Shown here: positions 40,838 to 49,489 of the stretch, piece by piece
Layout of the letters: each line of letters starts with the position of its first letter
Position numbering within the stretch: the first letter of the stretch is position 1
NCBI RefSeq assembly: GCF_018919145.1
Contig: NZ_JAHLQJ010000013.1
Coordinates: forward strand, 62,001-126,000
Direction: 5' to 3'
DNA length: 64,000 bases
Source: Paenibacillus brevis
Lineage (GTDB): Bacteria; Bacillota; Bacilli; Paenibacillales; Paenibacillaceae
Translations under genes and position numbers: made by a program
Notes under the pieces: generated by a model
The model's database searches: none
Seen by the model: the letters and a program-made list of their open reading frames with translations, nothing else
What the model was told of the DNA's origin: nothing

Positions 40838-41750
40838 ATATAGTATCGATCGGCGCTACATCAATAAGCGTCCGAACGTGAGGCCAGGTGACCGGCTTAA
40901 AACCGGGAGCCCGGCCTTTTTTGTTGCCCATGATACGGGTAATCCCGGAGCGGATGCAGAGGCTCATTATAAGTACTTCAACCGTCAGACTGATAGGGAT
41001 GCGTCAGCCCAGGTGTTTATTGATGATCAGCGCATTCTGGAGATCATTCCAACTGGCACCGGCACGCACCCAGCAGAAAGAGCTCACCATGTCATCCGTA
41101 ATGTTACGACAGACAATGAACGTTTTGGCTACGATGCTAATTATGCAGCACTAGGAGTGGAACTCTGCTACGGGACAAGTCGTGCCGGTCGGACGATCAG
41201 TTTTTCGGAGGCCTACAAAAGGTTCGTGTGGTACCTGGCTTACTGCTGCGAAAAGTGGAACAAAAACCCTTCCACTCATATTGCTTCACACAAGCAATTG
41301 GATCCCGGCCGGAAGAACGATTGTGAGCAGGCTCTGGCCTCTGGCGGCAAGACGCTGAAAAACTTGATCACAGATGTTGCTGCTGAGATGGCCACACCGA
41401 TCAATGTTCCAGATTTCGTTCAGCTGCCGACAGTAGTTGCTCAGTACCTTATCGATACGTACATTTCTCCGGCATGGTTTGCGTCACAGCAAGCAGGCGA
41501 CGAGATCGGCAAGAAGCACTATCACAACTTGGCCAACAACCTTCGGATGGCAGCCGGCATCCCTTTGATCCCTGGCCATCCAGCTGCACCGATCACCAAA
41601 CTGCACAAGAGCAACGCCCAGGAGATCATCTTCAACTGGCTCTCACCGGGCTGGTTTAAAGCAAGGGCTGACGGTAATACAGCGCTGGCTAATCAATTTA
41701 ATGCATATGCAAATCACCTGCGGCGAGCTGCAGGAATTCCGGTGGAATAG
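40824..41750 (+). CDS. N-acetylmuramoyl-L-alanine amidase (endolysin)
   Basis: A 308-residue endolysin. The N-terminal Amidase_2 domain has the zinc histidine in FVAHDTGNPGADAEAHYKYF, then THPAERAHHV and the C-terminal SHKQLDPGRKNDC with zinc histidine and cysteine. The C-terminus holds two repeats of about 45 residues (YISPAWFASQQAGDEIGKKH against WLSPGWFKARADGNTALANQ, each ending MAAGIP/RAAGIP), likely cell-wall binding modules. TTG 40824 with GAGGGGAGAGG upstream replaces the longer frame from 40773. Confidence 0.9.
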   Translation: MNKTKYSIDRRYINKRPNVRPGDRLKTGSPAFFVAHDTGNPGADAEAHYKYFNRQTDRDASAQVFIDDQRILEIIPTGTGTHPAERAHHVIRNVTTDNERFGYDANYAALGVELCYGTSRAGRTISFSEAYKRFVWYLAYCCEKWNKNPSTHIASHKQLDPGRKNDCEQALASGGKTLKNLITDVAAEMATPINVPDFVQLPTVVAQYLIDTYISPAWFASQQAGDEIGKKHYHNLANNLRMAAGIPLIPGHPAAPITKLHKSNAQEIIFNWLSPGWFKARADGNTALANQFNAYANHLRRAAGIPVE

Positions 41751-41774
41751 AATATGAGGGGAGAAATGATAATC

Positions 41775-42044
41775 ATGGAAGTATTGAATAATGTACTGGC
41801 CTTCGCTTCGGTGTTGGCTGTGTTTGTGCTGGCGTTGGTGCAGTTAGTTAAGACTACGGTGAATCTGCCGAAAAATATTATCCCGCTAGTTGGAGTGGTA
41901 ATTGGTGTAATGGTTGGGGCTGCTGCAACTCCGTTCACTGAATTGGATTTGTCCCTGCGTCTGTGGGCAGGTGGCTTGGCAGGATTGTCAGCTACAGGTC
42001 TGTTTGAATTGGGGAACAAGCGCGAGGGTGGCACGAAGGAATAA
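41775..42044 (+). CDS. Holin
   Basis: An 89-residue protein with two membrane spans (about 5-27 and 38-58) and a charged C-terminus. The pattern (LNNVLAFASVLAVFVLALVQ, then NLPKNIIPLVGVVIGVMVGA) is typical of A118-type Gram-positive phage holins. It follows the endolysin. ATG 41775 is chosen over 41754 because of the usual N-terminus. Confidence 0.82.
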   Translation: MEVLNNVLAFASVLAVFVLALVQLVKTTVNLPKNIIPLVGVVIGVMVGAAATPFTELDLSLRLWAGGLAGLSATGLFELGNKREGGTKE

Positions 42045-42063
42045 TTGGCTGCAATTAAATGAT

Positions 42064-42095
42064 AAGCCCCGTTAGCCCATGCGCTGGCGGGACTT
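42064..42095 (+). terminator. Terminator-like hairpin
   Basis: AAGCCCCG pairs with CGGGACTT (one mismatch) with a short inner AGC/GCT stem, and a T-rich tail follows. It closes the lysis operon. Confidence 0.5.
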
Positions 42096-42143
42096 ATTGT
42101 GCTTATCTATAGTATCACATAGGTATATCAGCCTACTTTATTG

Positions 42144-42171
42144 TTGAAAAAAATACATATGCTGGTATAAT
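42144..42171 (+). promoter_or_regulatory. Sigma-A promoter for the ATPase/STAS pair
   Basis: TTGAAA (42144-42149) and TATAAT (42166-42171) with a 16-bp spacer and a TGG extended -10. It indicates expression independent of the late operon, as expected for a lysogenic accessory gene. Confidence 0.7.
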
Positions 42172-42206
42172 CCACTTTATAACACTAGAAAAGAGGAGTT
42201 ATAGAA

Positions 42207-43100
42207 GTGGATGTTTTACTACCATCGATGCTTAATCGGACTACGATGTATGATCTTATAAACAGTGTTTTGGATACAGATAAGGAGCCTCGGTCCGGAA
42301 ATATTAATTTTTTGTTCCATGATTTGTTTTTCATAGAACCTGTCGGAGTAACTGTCCTAAGTAATATTACAAATCTACTGGCCAACAAAAATGTTCGAGT
42401 TACTTATACATATCCCCCGATTGATATTTTTAGTAAGAAGCAGGCATTGTGCTTTCTTGATGATTCGCAGTATTTTAAGCAATATACGGGGGTCGCAGTT
42501 AGGCCCTATGCCTCTATTCGGGGGACGACTATTCCTTTGGAACTGGTTTCGATTCGCGCAAGTTATCAATGGTTTGATAAAGTGATGTATTGGTTAGCAG
42601 GGAGAATAAGTGTGACAGTGGAGTCACTGGCGAATATTAAGATGTGCTTGCAGGAAGTTTTTAATAACATCAATGACCATTCGACTCAAAGTATTGGTAG
42701 TGCATTTATTCAACATTATCCCAATAAGAATAGGGTATCAATCGCAATATCCGATTTTGGAGTGGGGATTCCATTTAATATCCAAGGGGTATATCCTTTT
42801 TTGAACGATGCTTTAGCGCTTGAAAAGTCTATTGAACAAGGATTCTCCACGAAAAGTTCTCCGAGGAATCGAGGAGCAGGACTGGATACTTTAATTTATA
42901 ATGTTGTAAAAAATAACCAAGGTTATGTTTACATTCACTCGAATTATGGTATATTAAAATGTAAACCGACTGAAAACAACTCAATTACTTTGGAAAGTGA
43001 GCTAACGCCTGTATTTTATCCTGGGACTCTAATTGAGGTCATTTTGCGAACAGACACAATTGAGAATATTGAAATAAATGAGGAGGAATTCGAATGGTGA
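42207..43100 (+). CDS. GHKL (histidine kinase-like) ATPase, accessory
   Basis: A 297-residue protein with a C-terminal GHKL ATP-binding domain: N-box EVFNNINDHS (about 150), G1 box SDFGVGIPF (about 190) and G2 box RNRGAGLDT (about 225). There is no histidine phosphorylation motif, so it may act as a kinase/ATP switch like anti-sigma factors. The N-terminal half is unrecognised and could bind the partner. It is AT-rich compared with the structural genes and has its own promoter. The STAS-like gene overlaps its end by 7 bp. Confidence 0.75.
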   Translation: MDVLLPSMLNRTTMYDLINSVLDTDKEPRSGNINFLFHDLFFIEPVGVTVLSNITNLLANKNVRVTYTYPPIDIFSKKQALCFLDDSQYFKQYTGVAVRPYASIRGTTIPLELVSIRASYQWFDKVMYWLAGRISVTVESLANIKMCLQEVFNNINDHSTQSIGSAFIQHYPNKNRVSIAISDFGVGIPFNIQGVYPFLNDALALEKSIEQGFSTKSSPRNRGAGLDTLIYNVVKNNQGYVYIHSNYGILKCKPTENNSITLESELTPVFYPGTLIEVILRTDTIENIEINEEEFEW

Positions 43101-43399
43101 CGATTAGAATCATTGATCATGTCAATCATGGTTATACGAATGCTGACGGTGATGTCATAAAAGACCTAATTTTAAAAGAGCTTAATACCGGTCAACAGGT
43201 GCTGCTTTCATTCGCTGAGATCGACAGTGTATCATCGTCATTTTTGAACTCCGCATTGATTGATCTGTTGGATCATTATTCATTTGATTTTATAAAGTCT
43301 AACTTAGGTTTTAAAGATTCCTCGAAGGCAATAAATGATGCTATTAGAAGAAGATTTTCATTCGAGGTTAGTAAAAAAAAGGATTTAATTGAAGTTTGA
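43094..43399 (+). CDS. STAS-like (DUF4325) partner protein
   Basis: A 101-residue protein resembling the STAS-like DUF4325 family: a beta-alpha pattern with GQQVLLSFAEIDSVSSSFLN, where the SSSFLNS segment sits at the loop that carries a phosphorylated serine in anti-anti-sigma factors. Overlapping the ATPase gene and sharing its terminator, it forms a module. A partner-switch is inferred by analogy with SpoIIAB-SpoIIAA. Confidence 0.7.
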   Translation: MVTIRIIDHVNHGYTNADGDVIKDLILKELNTGQQVLLSFAEIDSVSSSFLNSALIDLLDHYSFDFIKSNLGFKDSSKAINDAIRRRFSFEVSKKKDLIEV

Positions 43400-43404
43400 T
43401 TATT

Positions 43405-43443
43405 AAAAAACCACCAGCTCATAATTGTTCTGGTGGTTTTTTT
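43405..43443. terminator. Bidirectional intrinsic terminator
   Basis: AAAAAACCACCAG pairs with CTGGTGGTTTTTT. With A-run upstream and T-run downstream it serves the STAS-like gene and the converging small gene. Confidence 0.9.
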
Positions 43444-43446
43444 CGT

Positions 43447-43632
43447 TTAAATAGTTACGCGTTTAATATCATCAAGTGAAATCCAAAGAGTCGCTTTCAA
43501 CTCGCTGATATTGAGCTTCAGCCAACTCCGATCCATTCCCCAGCTAGGCATCCCTTCTAACTCAGATCCATCATCTAAGAGTAATGATAAAGGTCTACAG
43601 GCTTGTATTGCTTTGTTTATGTATGTATACAT
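43447..43632 (-). CDS. Hypothetical small protein, 61 aa
   Basis: Minus-strand ATG with GAGGTG five bases upstream. Basic-neutral, beta-alternating sequence (MYTYINKAIQACRPLSLLLD) with no domain known. It may be a small regulator of neighbouring accessory genes. Confidence 0.6.
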   Translation of the reverse strand: MYTYINKAIQACRPLSLLLDDGSELEGMPSWGMDRSWLKLNISELKATLWISLDDIKRVTI

Positions 43633-43697
43633 AATTCACCTCATTGTTTATTTGATTATATGAATGATGCTGTCTTCAATGAATCTAAGGATAGATT

Positions 43698-44510
43698 TTA
43701 TTCATTTTCATCATATAAATCGTTATATAGATTACAGTTACATGAAATAGCCTGTCCACCGCATTTTGGACAAAGCTCCCAATCGCAGTTTAGGGCGTGA
43801 TACAGGCCTTTTCTTACAGCGCAGTCGGGGCAACGATCATGCTTTCCCCAATTGTTAGGTTCATCTCCATATTTAATTCTTTTGTATTCTATCCCTTGAA
43901 CTGCGAAGAACGGAAACAATTGTGACTCGGCAATTATAACAGGATGATTTCTATGTACTTCCTCTCCATCATACATAACAAACTCACTTCTAAACTTTTC
44001 CATCAATTCGCCTTCTTCTTCCCAATATTGAGGATGAATGAACTTATGCATCTCTTCACCTAAGCATTTGAAGTGGTAATTATGAAGAAACTCGAATAGA
44101 ATGGCGTAAATATTAGCGAGTTCTTGAGTGTTGAGGTCTAATTCATAATGCATGACCAGATTTCTTATCTGTATTGCTCTGTTAATAATATTTTCATCGT
44201 CTTTAGTAATATCAATTTTTCCGATACTTTTTAATCTATCGAATGCAGCAGAAATCGAAACAGTATTTTTTCGCTTATCAACATTTTCGTAGACCAACAA
44301 TTCGTGTTCAACTCTAAGAGTTTCTTTGAATAAAAGTTCCATTGCTTGAATAATATCTGCAATTGCGAATTTCCAGAATCTTTTATAATCAGTTGGGTAT
44401 TCATCGTATGTAGCTAAGTGATAGTGATAGAGAGATCTATGTAAGAAATCATAAGCATTTTCTCTTAGATTCATTTTTATTCTTGCAAATATTTCGTTGT
44501 TATCATCCAT
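43698..44510 (-). CDS. HEPN-like protein with C-terminal zinc ribbon
   Basis: A 270-residue minus-strand protein. The N-terminal 150 residues are helical with the motif RNLVMH near 117-122, an R-X4-H HEPN RNase-like motif, preceded by a long charged helix bundle (FAIADIIQAMELLFKETLRV). The C-terminal 40 residues have CPDC...CPKCGG and CNC, a zinc ribbon that could bind nucleic acid. HEPN proteins are frequent in antiviral and toxin systems. Its promoter is reverse to the adjacent unit, so it is a separate cassette of the prophage right end. Confidence 0.65.
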   Translation of the reverse strand: MDDNNEIFARIKMNLRENAYDFLHRSLYHYHLATYDEYPTDYKRFWKFAIADIIQAMELLFKETLRVEHELLVYENVDKRKNTVSISAAFDRLKSIGKIDITKDDENIINRAIQIRNLVMHYELDLNTQELANIYAILFEFLHNYHFKCLGEEMHKFIHPQYWEEEGELMEKFRSEFVMYDGEEVHRNHPVIIAESQLFPFFAVQGIEYKRIKYGDEPNNWGKHDRCPDCAVRKGLYHALNCDWELCPKCGGQAISCNCNLYNDLYDENE

Positions 44511-44616
44511 CGGAATCCCTCTTTCTTGGTCGTAATTTACCCCTCTACACTAATTATCAATCGTGACATAAATGAAATCAAGCAGATTCTGGAATCAGGT
44601 GATTGCATTATAACTC

Positions 44617-44646
44617 TTGAATAAGAAACATCATTTCACATATAAT
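44617..44646 (+). promoter_or_regulatory. Promoter ahead of the LexA-controlled pair
   Basis: TTGAAT (44617-44622) and TATAAT (44641-44646), 18-bp spacer, directly followed by a LexA-like box. Confidence 0.6.
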
Positions 44647-44647
44647 A

Positions 44648-44661
44648 CAAACAAACGTTCG
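44648..44661. promoter_or_regulatory. LexA (SOS) box-like operator
   Basis: CAAAC-AAAC-GTTCG, one mismatch from the Firmicute LexA consensus CGAAC-N4-GTTCG, placed two bases after the -10. It would give DNA-damage control of the next two genes. Confidence 0.65.
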
Positions 44662-44680
44662 TAAAATATGAGGTGCAGAA

Positions 44681-45085
44681 ATGAGCGAAAAGGTAACAGG
44701 CATAATAGATAATGTGGATAGACAGTTGGTGAGGGACAGTGTAGTCTTACAAAATCTACTCGTGATGCTGCAAAAAAGCGGGGCTGAGCTTAAGATCATG
44801 GGCACATTGCTATATAAGGCCTACGCAATGTCGCAACGAATAATTGAGGATATGGCTGTCGCTGACGGTAAGGCCAATAGGTTAGCTCTTAAGGATCGGG
44901 ACATCAAGGTATATCGTGAGGAGCAACAAGACCTGGTTATTTACTATTACTTTATCTGCCGGGGACGCGAGGAGCGCTTTGGAGTGACGAGGGATGTGCT
45001 CAGGTCGGAGATCAGTGTTCGATTGGGCAACTACATCGCTGATCTTGGTAGGATGATAAAGGATCCGCAGCGGCATGCTCGATGA
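44681..45085 (+). CDS. Hypothetical SOS-controlled protein, 134 aa
   Basis: A helical basic protein behind the LexA-like box. The middle (QQDLVIYYYFICRGREERFG) has a Tyr-rich helix and an arginine-rich turn. Its stop overlaps the next gene by 11 bp. It may be a phage regulator or a damage-induced factor; no known domain. Confidence 0.68.
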   Translation: MSEKVTGIIDNVDRQLVRDSVVLQNLLVMLQKSGAELKIMGTLLYKAYAMSQRIIEDMAVADGKANRLALKDRDIKVYREEQQDLVIYYYFICRGREERFGVTRDVLRSEISVRLGNYIADLGRMIKDPQRHAR

Positions 45086-45359
45086 TCTGGAGCGCAAGCT
45101 ACTCCGTGTCCTTAGTAATTACTCCCACACCCATCGATCCATGCCCATCGAAAGAGACTTAAAGAGGATGATGGGCCGTAAAATGCCGGTGATTAATCTC
45201 GGGTTATCTGGGCTGCAGCAAAAAGGATATTTAGAGTGGCAACCGCCATATCTTGACACGATCCGGATTAAGGAGGCTTGGGACAGGGAAGCGCCGGCGA
45301 CTCTCAAGGTTACACCTAGGGCAAAGACGAACGATACAAGGTACTGGACGGAGTATTAA
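45075..45359 (+). CDS. Winged-helix-like protein, 94 aa
   Basis: Overlaps the preceding gene by 11 bp. Helix-turn-helix pattern (SMPIERDLKRMMGRKMPVIN, then LQQKGYLEWQPPYLDT), a wHTH of the LexA/MarR shape with a wing. Possibly a regulator with its operon partner. It is the last phage-like gene in the window. Confidence 0.68.
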   Translation: MLDDLERKLLRVLSNYSHTHRSMPIERDLKRMMGRKMPVINLGLSGLQQKGYLEWQPPYLDTIRIKEAWDREAPATLKVTPRAKTNDTRYWTEY

Positions 45360-45621
45360 TTATTGCGAGCAGCTCATAAATTGTATATGTTTATCTCAGA
45401 ATGAGATAAGAAAAAGGCGTTCGATTCAATTCAGATTCTCAAATAAAAAAATCACGTAAAAAATCACAAATTCGGCGAACATAGACGATTATAAGCGTCT
45501 AATTCTTATATCGAAAAAGTAAAAAAGGATGGAAAATCAATAGTAATGATCGTGTGCGGCTATCCACGGTTATACCTGTGTTATAGCTATGATAGATTAG
45601 TAGGTAGAACGAGGAGGGATA
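45360..45621. other. Gap holding the probable right prophage boundary
   Basis: 262 bases without a supported gene. Phage-type genes stop at 45359 and chromosomal genes begin at 45622, so the right attachment site probably lies here, but its exact sequence cannot be set without the left end. Confidence 0.4.
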
Positions 45622-46419
45622 ATGATGCATAGCCGGGATGGAAAAGGGAAACATAAGTTAGCCGTTATTGCGGCATTCATTCTGCTGCTGGTTGTCCTGT
45701 ATCAATTATCCGCTTCCCGGCAAGCGTCTCCGATTGTCTCTGAGGATGAGGTCATGAGCGCGGAATCCCAGTGGCGGGAACTGCTTGAGCTGGGGGAACA
45801 GATTATCGGCGATAAGATTTCCGGAACGGTAAAATGGCAGGGGAGCTGGGGTACTCTGCTGGATCCCGAAGAAGCGGCGAATGTACTGACTACACGTCTT
45901 GGTCTGCCGGCGGCGGAACAAGGGATGCTGCAAAACCATACGGTCTATTCATCCTCAGGCAGCCGCGATGAGTTTGCGCTTCATCTGAATGTTACGCGGA
46001 TCTCCTCCTCGGAATATTATGTTGTGCTGCGCCTGGAAGGAGAAGGGCGGCAGGCAATGAGTTCATTGTCAGAGCAGCAGGCATTGCTGGGACAGTCTTT
46101 GCTGGATGAAGGAATTACGGCCGAATGGAATGCGGCTGTGCAAGGAATGCGAAAGCAGCCGGATGAGCTCGAAAGGGGCTCATTGAAGGAAGCTTTGGAT
46201 GGGGTGGAGAAGCAATTTCCTAAAAAGTTGGATCTGACCCTGGTGGAGCAATACGAAGATCAAGATACTATCAGCCGCACTTATTATTCAGCCTATCTGC
46301 CGATTTCGGTGGACAGCGGAGGCCAGAAAGTAGGGCTTCAAGCCGCATTGCATATTCACTCTGTCACAGGGGAGCAGGAGGTCTCATTGGGCTCGCCGTT
46401 GCTGACGATTGAATATTAA
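45622..46419 (+). CDS. YwmB-like secreted protein
   Basis: A 265-residue protein with a signal/anchor segment (LAVIAAFILLLVVLYQLSA, about 12-30). The pattern VKWQGSWGTLLDPEEAANVL and a following TTRLGLP, then SEYYVVLRLEGEG, fits the YwmB family of Bacillales, of unknown function and found near envelope genes. ATG 45622 with GAGGAGGG upstream. Gene context here is zwf rather than the classical murA/atp region. Confidence 0.65.
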   Translation: MMHSRDGKGKHKLAVIAAFILLLVVLYQLSASRQASPIVSEDEVMSAESQWRELLELGEQIIGDKISGTVKWQGSWGTLLDPEEAANVLTTRLGLPAAEQGMLQNHTVYSSSGSRDEFALHLNVTRISSSEYYVVLRLEGEGRQAMSSLSEQQALLGQSLLDEGITAEWNAAVQGMRKQPDELERGSLKEALDGVEKQFPKKLDLTLVEQYEDQDTISRTYYSAYLPISVDSGGQKVGLQAALHIHSVTGEQEVSLGSPLLTIEY

Positions 46420-46617
46420 TTATGAGTTTAAATTAAAAATTAGATAAATATTAGATGAATTTATATAAATCCTAACATATTCTGATATGAATTTGATGGC
46501 AAGACTCCTGCAAATATGCTAAAATTACATCACATCCAGTGATGTATCTGTAAACTTATGGCATTGCTTGGATATGAATAAATATTCACTATATTACATA
46601 GAAAGAAATGAGGAGCC

Positions 46618-48168
46618 ATGGCTGATATTCAAAATCTGGAATCATTGCAGACACCAGGAGCTGTATTTTTTATCTTTGGAGCAACCGGGGATTTGGCACG
46701 CCGCAAGCTCTTCCCCGCTATATATTCGTTATATCGCGAAGGGAAGCTTGCTGAGGATTTTGCGGTTATCGGCGTGGCACGCCGTCCGCGCACACCTGAG
46801 GAATTCAGGGACGATGTACACCGTTCCATTCAAGAGTTCTGTCGTTACAAGGTTGAGGACACCGCTCATTGGACGCGGTTTGCCGAGCATTTCTCTTACA
46901 AGTCGTTGGATATCAACAATATCGACGGCTACGTTGAACTGCGGGAGCTGACAGAATCGGTAGAATCCCGATTTGGAATTCCCGGCAACCGGATGTTCTA
47001 TCTGGCGCTTGCCCCTGAACTGTTCGGAAGCGTCTCGTTCAACCTTCAGAAGGGCGGAATGCTGAGCAGCGGCGGATGGCATCGGCTAGTGATCGAGAAG
47101 CCGTTCGGGTATGATCTTCTGTCAGCCCAGAAGCTGAATGAAGAGCTGAACCAGGTATTTAAAGAAGAAGAGATCTACCGGATCGACCATTATCTGGGTA
47201 AAGAAATGGTTCAAAACATTGAAGTTATTCGTTTTGCGAATGCTTTCTTTGAACCGCTGTGGAATAATAAGCACATTTCCAATATTCAGATCACGCTCAG
47301 TGAGACGGTCGGTGTAGAAGAACGGGGCGGCTATTACGACCACTCCGGTGCGCTTCGCGACATGGGACAGAACCATATGCTTCAAATGCTGACGATGATT
47401 GCAATGGAGCCGCCAAGCCGTCTGTACCCGGAAGATATCCGGGATGAGAAGGTGAAGGTGCTTCGTTCGCTGCGGCCTTATGCTACTCCGCTTGAAGTGA
47501 AGGAGAACGTGGTACGCGGTCAATATACAGAGGGCGAGAGCATGGGCAAGCATCTGCCGGGCTATCGTCAAGAGGATAAAGTAGATCCGAATTCGAATAC
47601 AGAGACTTATTTTGCGGCCAAGGTATTCGTCGATAATTTCCGTTGGGCGGGAGTCCCGTTCTATATCCGGACAGGTAAACGCCTGCCTGTGAAGACAACA
47701 GAGGTCGTCGTTGAATTCAAGCAAATGCCGACAAATGTCTACCTGGGCCAAAAGCATACGCTGGAGCCAAACCTGCTTGTGATTCGGGTCAACCCGATGG
47801 AAGGCATCTACATTAAGATTAATGCGAAGAAACCAGGCTCGGAGTCAGCCATTGAACCCCTTGCTATGGAATTCTGTCAAAGCTGTCAGGTTGGAATCAA
47901 TTCGCCTGAAGCTTACGAACGTCTTATTTACGATGCTGCAAACGGGGACTCCACCTATTTCACCCGTTGGGACGAGGTTGCTACCGCTTGGGCGTTCGTC
48001 GACCGCATCGCTGCGGCCTGGGCTCAGAACCCTGGCGATATCAGCACGTATTCTGCCGGTTCTTGGGGACCTGAGGAAGCGGCTGAGCTGCTTGCCAAGG
48101 ATGGCTTCCACTGGTGGCCTGTAAATGGGCAGGAAGAGGACAACGTCATCTGGATTAGCAGAGGATAA
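46618..48168 (+). CDS. zwf: Glucose-6-phosphate 1-dehydrogenase
   Basis: A 516-residue enzyme that oxidises glucose-6-phosphate to 6-phosphogluconolactone with NADP, starting the oxidative pentose phosphate pathway in the cytoplasm. The nucleotide-binding motif is FGATGDLARRKLFPAI (residues 19-34). The active-site motif EIYRIDHYLGKEMVQN (about 185-200) includes the catalytic Asp-His. EKPFGYD and the substrate lysine K in RIDHYLGKE are as expected. Length is normal for bacterial enzymes (about 490-515). ATG after GAGGAGCC. Confidence 0.97.
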   Translation: MADIQNLESLQTPGAVFFIFGATGDLARRKLFPAIYSLYREGKLAEDFAVIGVARRPRTPEEFRDDVHRSIQEFCRYKVEDTAHWTRFAEHFSYKSLDINNIDGYVELRELTESVESRFGIPGNRMFYLALAPELFGSVSFNLQKGGMLSSGGWHRLVIEKPFGYDLLSAQKLNEELNQVFKEEEIYRIDHYLGKEMVQNIEVIRFANAFFEPLWNNKHISNIQITLSETVGVEERGGYYDHSGALRDMGQNHMLQMLTMIAMEPPSRLYPEDIRDEKVKVLRSLRPYATPLEVKENVVRGQYTEGESMGKHLPGYRQEDKVDPNSNTETYFAAKVFVDNFRWAGVPFYIRTGKRLPVKTTEVVVEFKQMPTNVYLGQKHTLEPNLLVIRVNPMEGIYIKINAKKPGSESAIEPLAMEFCQSCQVGINSPEAYERLIYDAANGDSTYFTRWDEVATAWAFVDRIAAAWAQNPGDISTYSAGSWGPEEAAELLAKDGFHWWPVNGQEEDNVIWISRG

Positions 48169-48182
48169 TATATTTGAAATAG

Positions 48183-48219
48183 AACCGCCTCAAGCTATGT
48201 GCTGGGGCGGTTTTTTTGT
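48183..48219 (+). terminator. Intrinsic terminator after zwf
   Basis: AACCGCCTC pairs with GGGGCGGTT with an inner AGC/GCT pair, followed by T7. Confidence 0.88.
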
Positions 48220-48345
48220 GGAGATTTACGGAATGGCACAGGGGTGGTGATTCAAAGTGCTATAATTTACCTGAGATAGTTATGCTGAGAGATATGCTGT
48301 ACAGAAAATGCGGATGTTTTAGTATTCTGAGAAATGAGGTGGAAT

Positions 48346-49215
48346 ATGGTTTGGATTGTGATAGGTTTAATTATGCTGGCAATCATTGTGATTTATCTGG
48401 CATTTCCGGGAGGGAAGCTCTGGAGGCAATATCTGAAGGATATAAAATGTTCTATGACCGAAGGCAAGAACCAAAGAAGCGCCCCCGAACAAGCTGTCTT
48501 TACGGAAGAGTATATTGCTGAACTGCCGGTACTACTCCGTCAGCATATTATCAATGGGGGGTATATGGGAAAGTCTGTTATGGATAATATGCTAATACGT
48601 TTTCGCAATACAAAGTTTCGTATGGGGGTAGACAAGGAGCCAATCAAGATTAGCTTTATGCAGGTCAATTTTGTATTTAGACCAGACCGGCACGCTTTCT
48701 TAACAGCACGTATTGCGGGAATTCCCTTGCAGGCTAAAGATAGTATACTGGATGGTTTCGGCTCTATGACCGGCATGCTTGCCAAGACGGTTCAGCTTTT
48801 TCGTTCTACCGGGGCAGAAATGGATCAAGGCCAGTTGATCACGGCATTGGCAGACGCAGTGTTTATGCCTTCTCTGTTCCTGCAGAAGTATGTATCCTGG
48901 ACTGTTGTTGACGATCATACGATTGAAGGACAAATTTCATGGAAGGGGATCTCCGCCAAGGGAAGATTTACCTTTGATGATGACGGCAGCATTATACGCT
49001 TTGATACGAATGACCGATATATGGACAATAACGGGAAGGGCAGCTCGCTGGTGCCGTGGTATGTAACCTATTCTGATTACAAAGCACAAAATGGTTACTT
49101 TCAGCCGGGGAGCGTAAGTGTAAATTGGAAGCTCCCGGAGGCCATCAATACATATTTTGTTAGTGACCATATTGAGGTTCAATATTCAGTAAATGAAGTG
49201 AACCGAATAGGTTAA
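48346..49215 (+). CDS. DUF6544-like membrane-anchored protein
   Basis: A 289-residue protein with an N-terminal membrane anchor (about 2-22, IVIGLIMLAIIVIYLAF). The beta-rich body includes FRMGVDKEPIKISFMQVNF, DGFGSMTGMLAKTVQL and DDGSIIRFDTNDRY followed by PWYVTYSDYK, the pattern of the DUF6544 family. ATG 48346 lies 6 bases after GAGGTGG. Function unknown, possibly membrane lipid or envelope related. Confidence 0.7.
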   Translation: MVWIVIGLIMLAIIVIYLAFPGGKLWRQYLKDIKCSMTEGKNQRSAPEQAVFTEEYIAELPVLLRQHIINGGYMGKSVMDNMLIRFRNTKFRMGVDKEPIKISFMQVNFVFRPDRHAFLTARIAGIPLQAKDSILDGFGSMTGMLAKTVQLFRSTGAEMDQGQLITALADAVFMPSLFLQKYVSWTVVDDHTIEGQISWKGISAKGRFTFDDDGSIIRFDTNDRYMDNNGKGSSLVPWYVTYSDYKAQNGYFQPGSVSVNWKLPEAINTYFVSDHIEVQYSVNEVNRIG

Positions 49216-49255
49216 AAATCTCGCCTTACTATAGCAAAAAAATTGATACTCATCC

Positions 49256-49287
49256 AAACTCGCCGAACGACAGGCGAGTTTTTTTGG
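49256..49287 (+). terminator. Intrinsic terminator
   Basis: AAACTCGCC pairs with GGCGAGTTT around GAACGACA, followed by T's. Confidence 0.88.
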
Positions 49288-49358
49288 ATTTAATAATTTC
49301 TACTATAAGGAATCCAGCTTCTTTATTTGCTGAGTATTAAGTATTTATTGATTCCTGA

Positions 49359-49388
49359 TTGAGTATCGGAAGCAGCTTGTGCTATAAT
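49359..49388 (+). promoter_or_regulatory. Sigma-A promoter of the ABC ATPase operon
   Basis: TTGAGT (49359-49364) and TATAAT (49383-49388) with an 18-bp spacer, immediately upstream of a Fur box at 49390, so the repressor would cover the start site. Confidence 0.75.
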
Positions 49389-49389
49389 T

Positions 49390-49408
49390 AATAATGATAA
49401 TCATTATC
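49390..49408. promoter_or_regulatory. Fur box
   Basis: 18 of 19 bases match the consensus GATAATGATAATCATTATC (only the first base differs). Iron-bound Fur would repress the ABC transporter operon downstream. Confidence 0.9.
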
Positions 49409-49489
49409 ACTAAATAAAGAGACTTTTAAGATTTAGCATATCTTATATAGTTCTATATGGAAATAGAAGAAAGCGAGGAATAGATAGAG

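Noticed and set aside
45360..45621. Prophage attachment site
   Set aside because: No direct repeat can be recognised without the left prophage end, which lies outside the window.
46420..46617. Promoter of zwf
   Set aside because: Candidate -10 elements have no matching -35 at a usable spacing.
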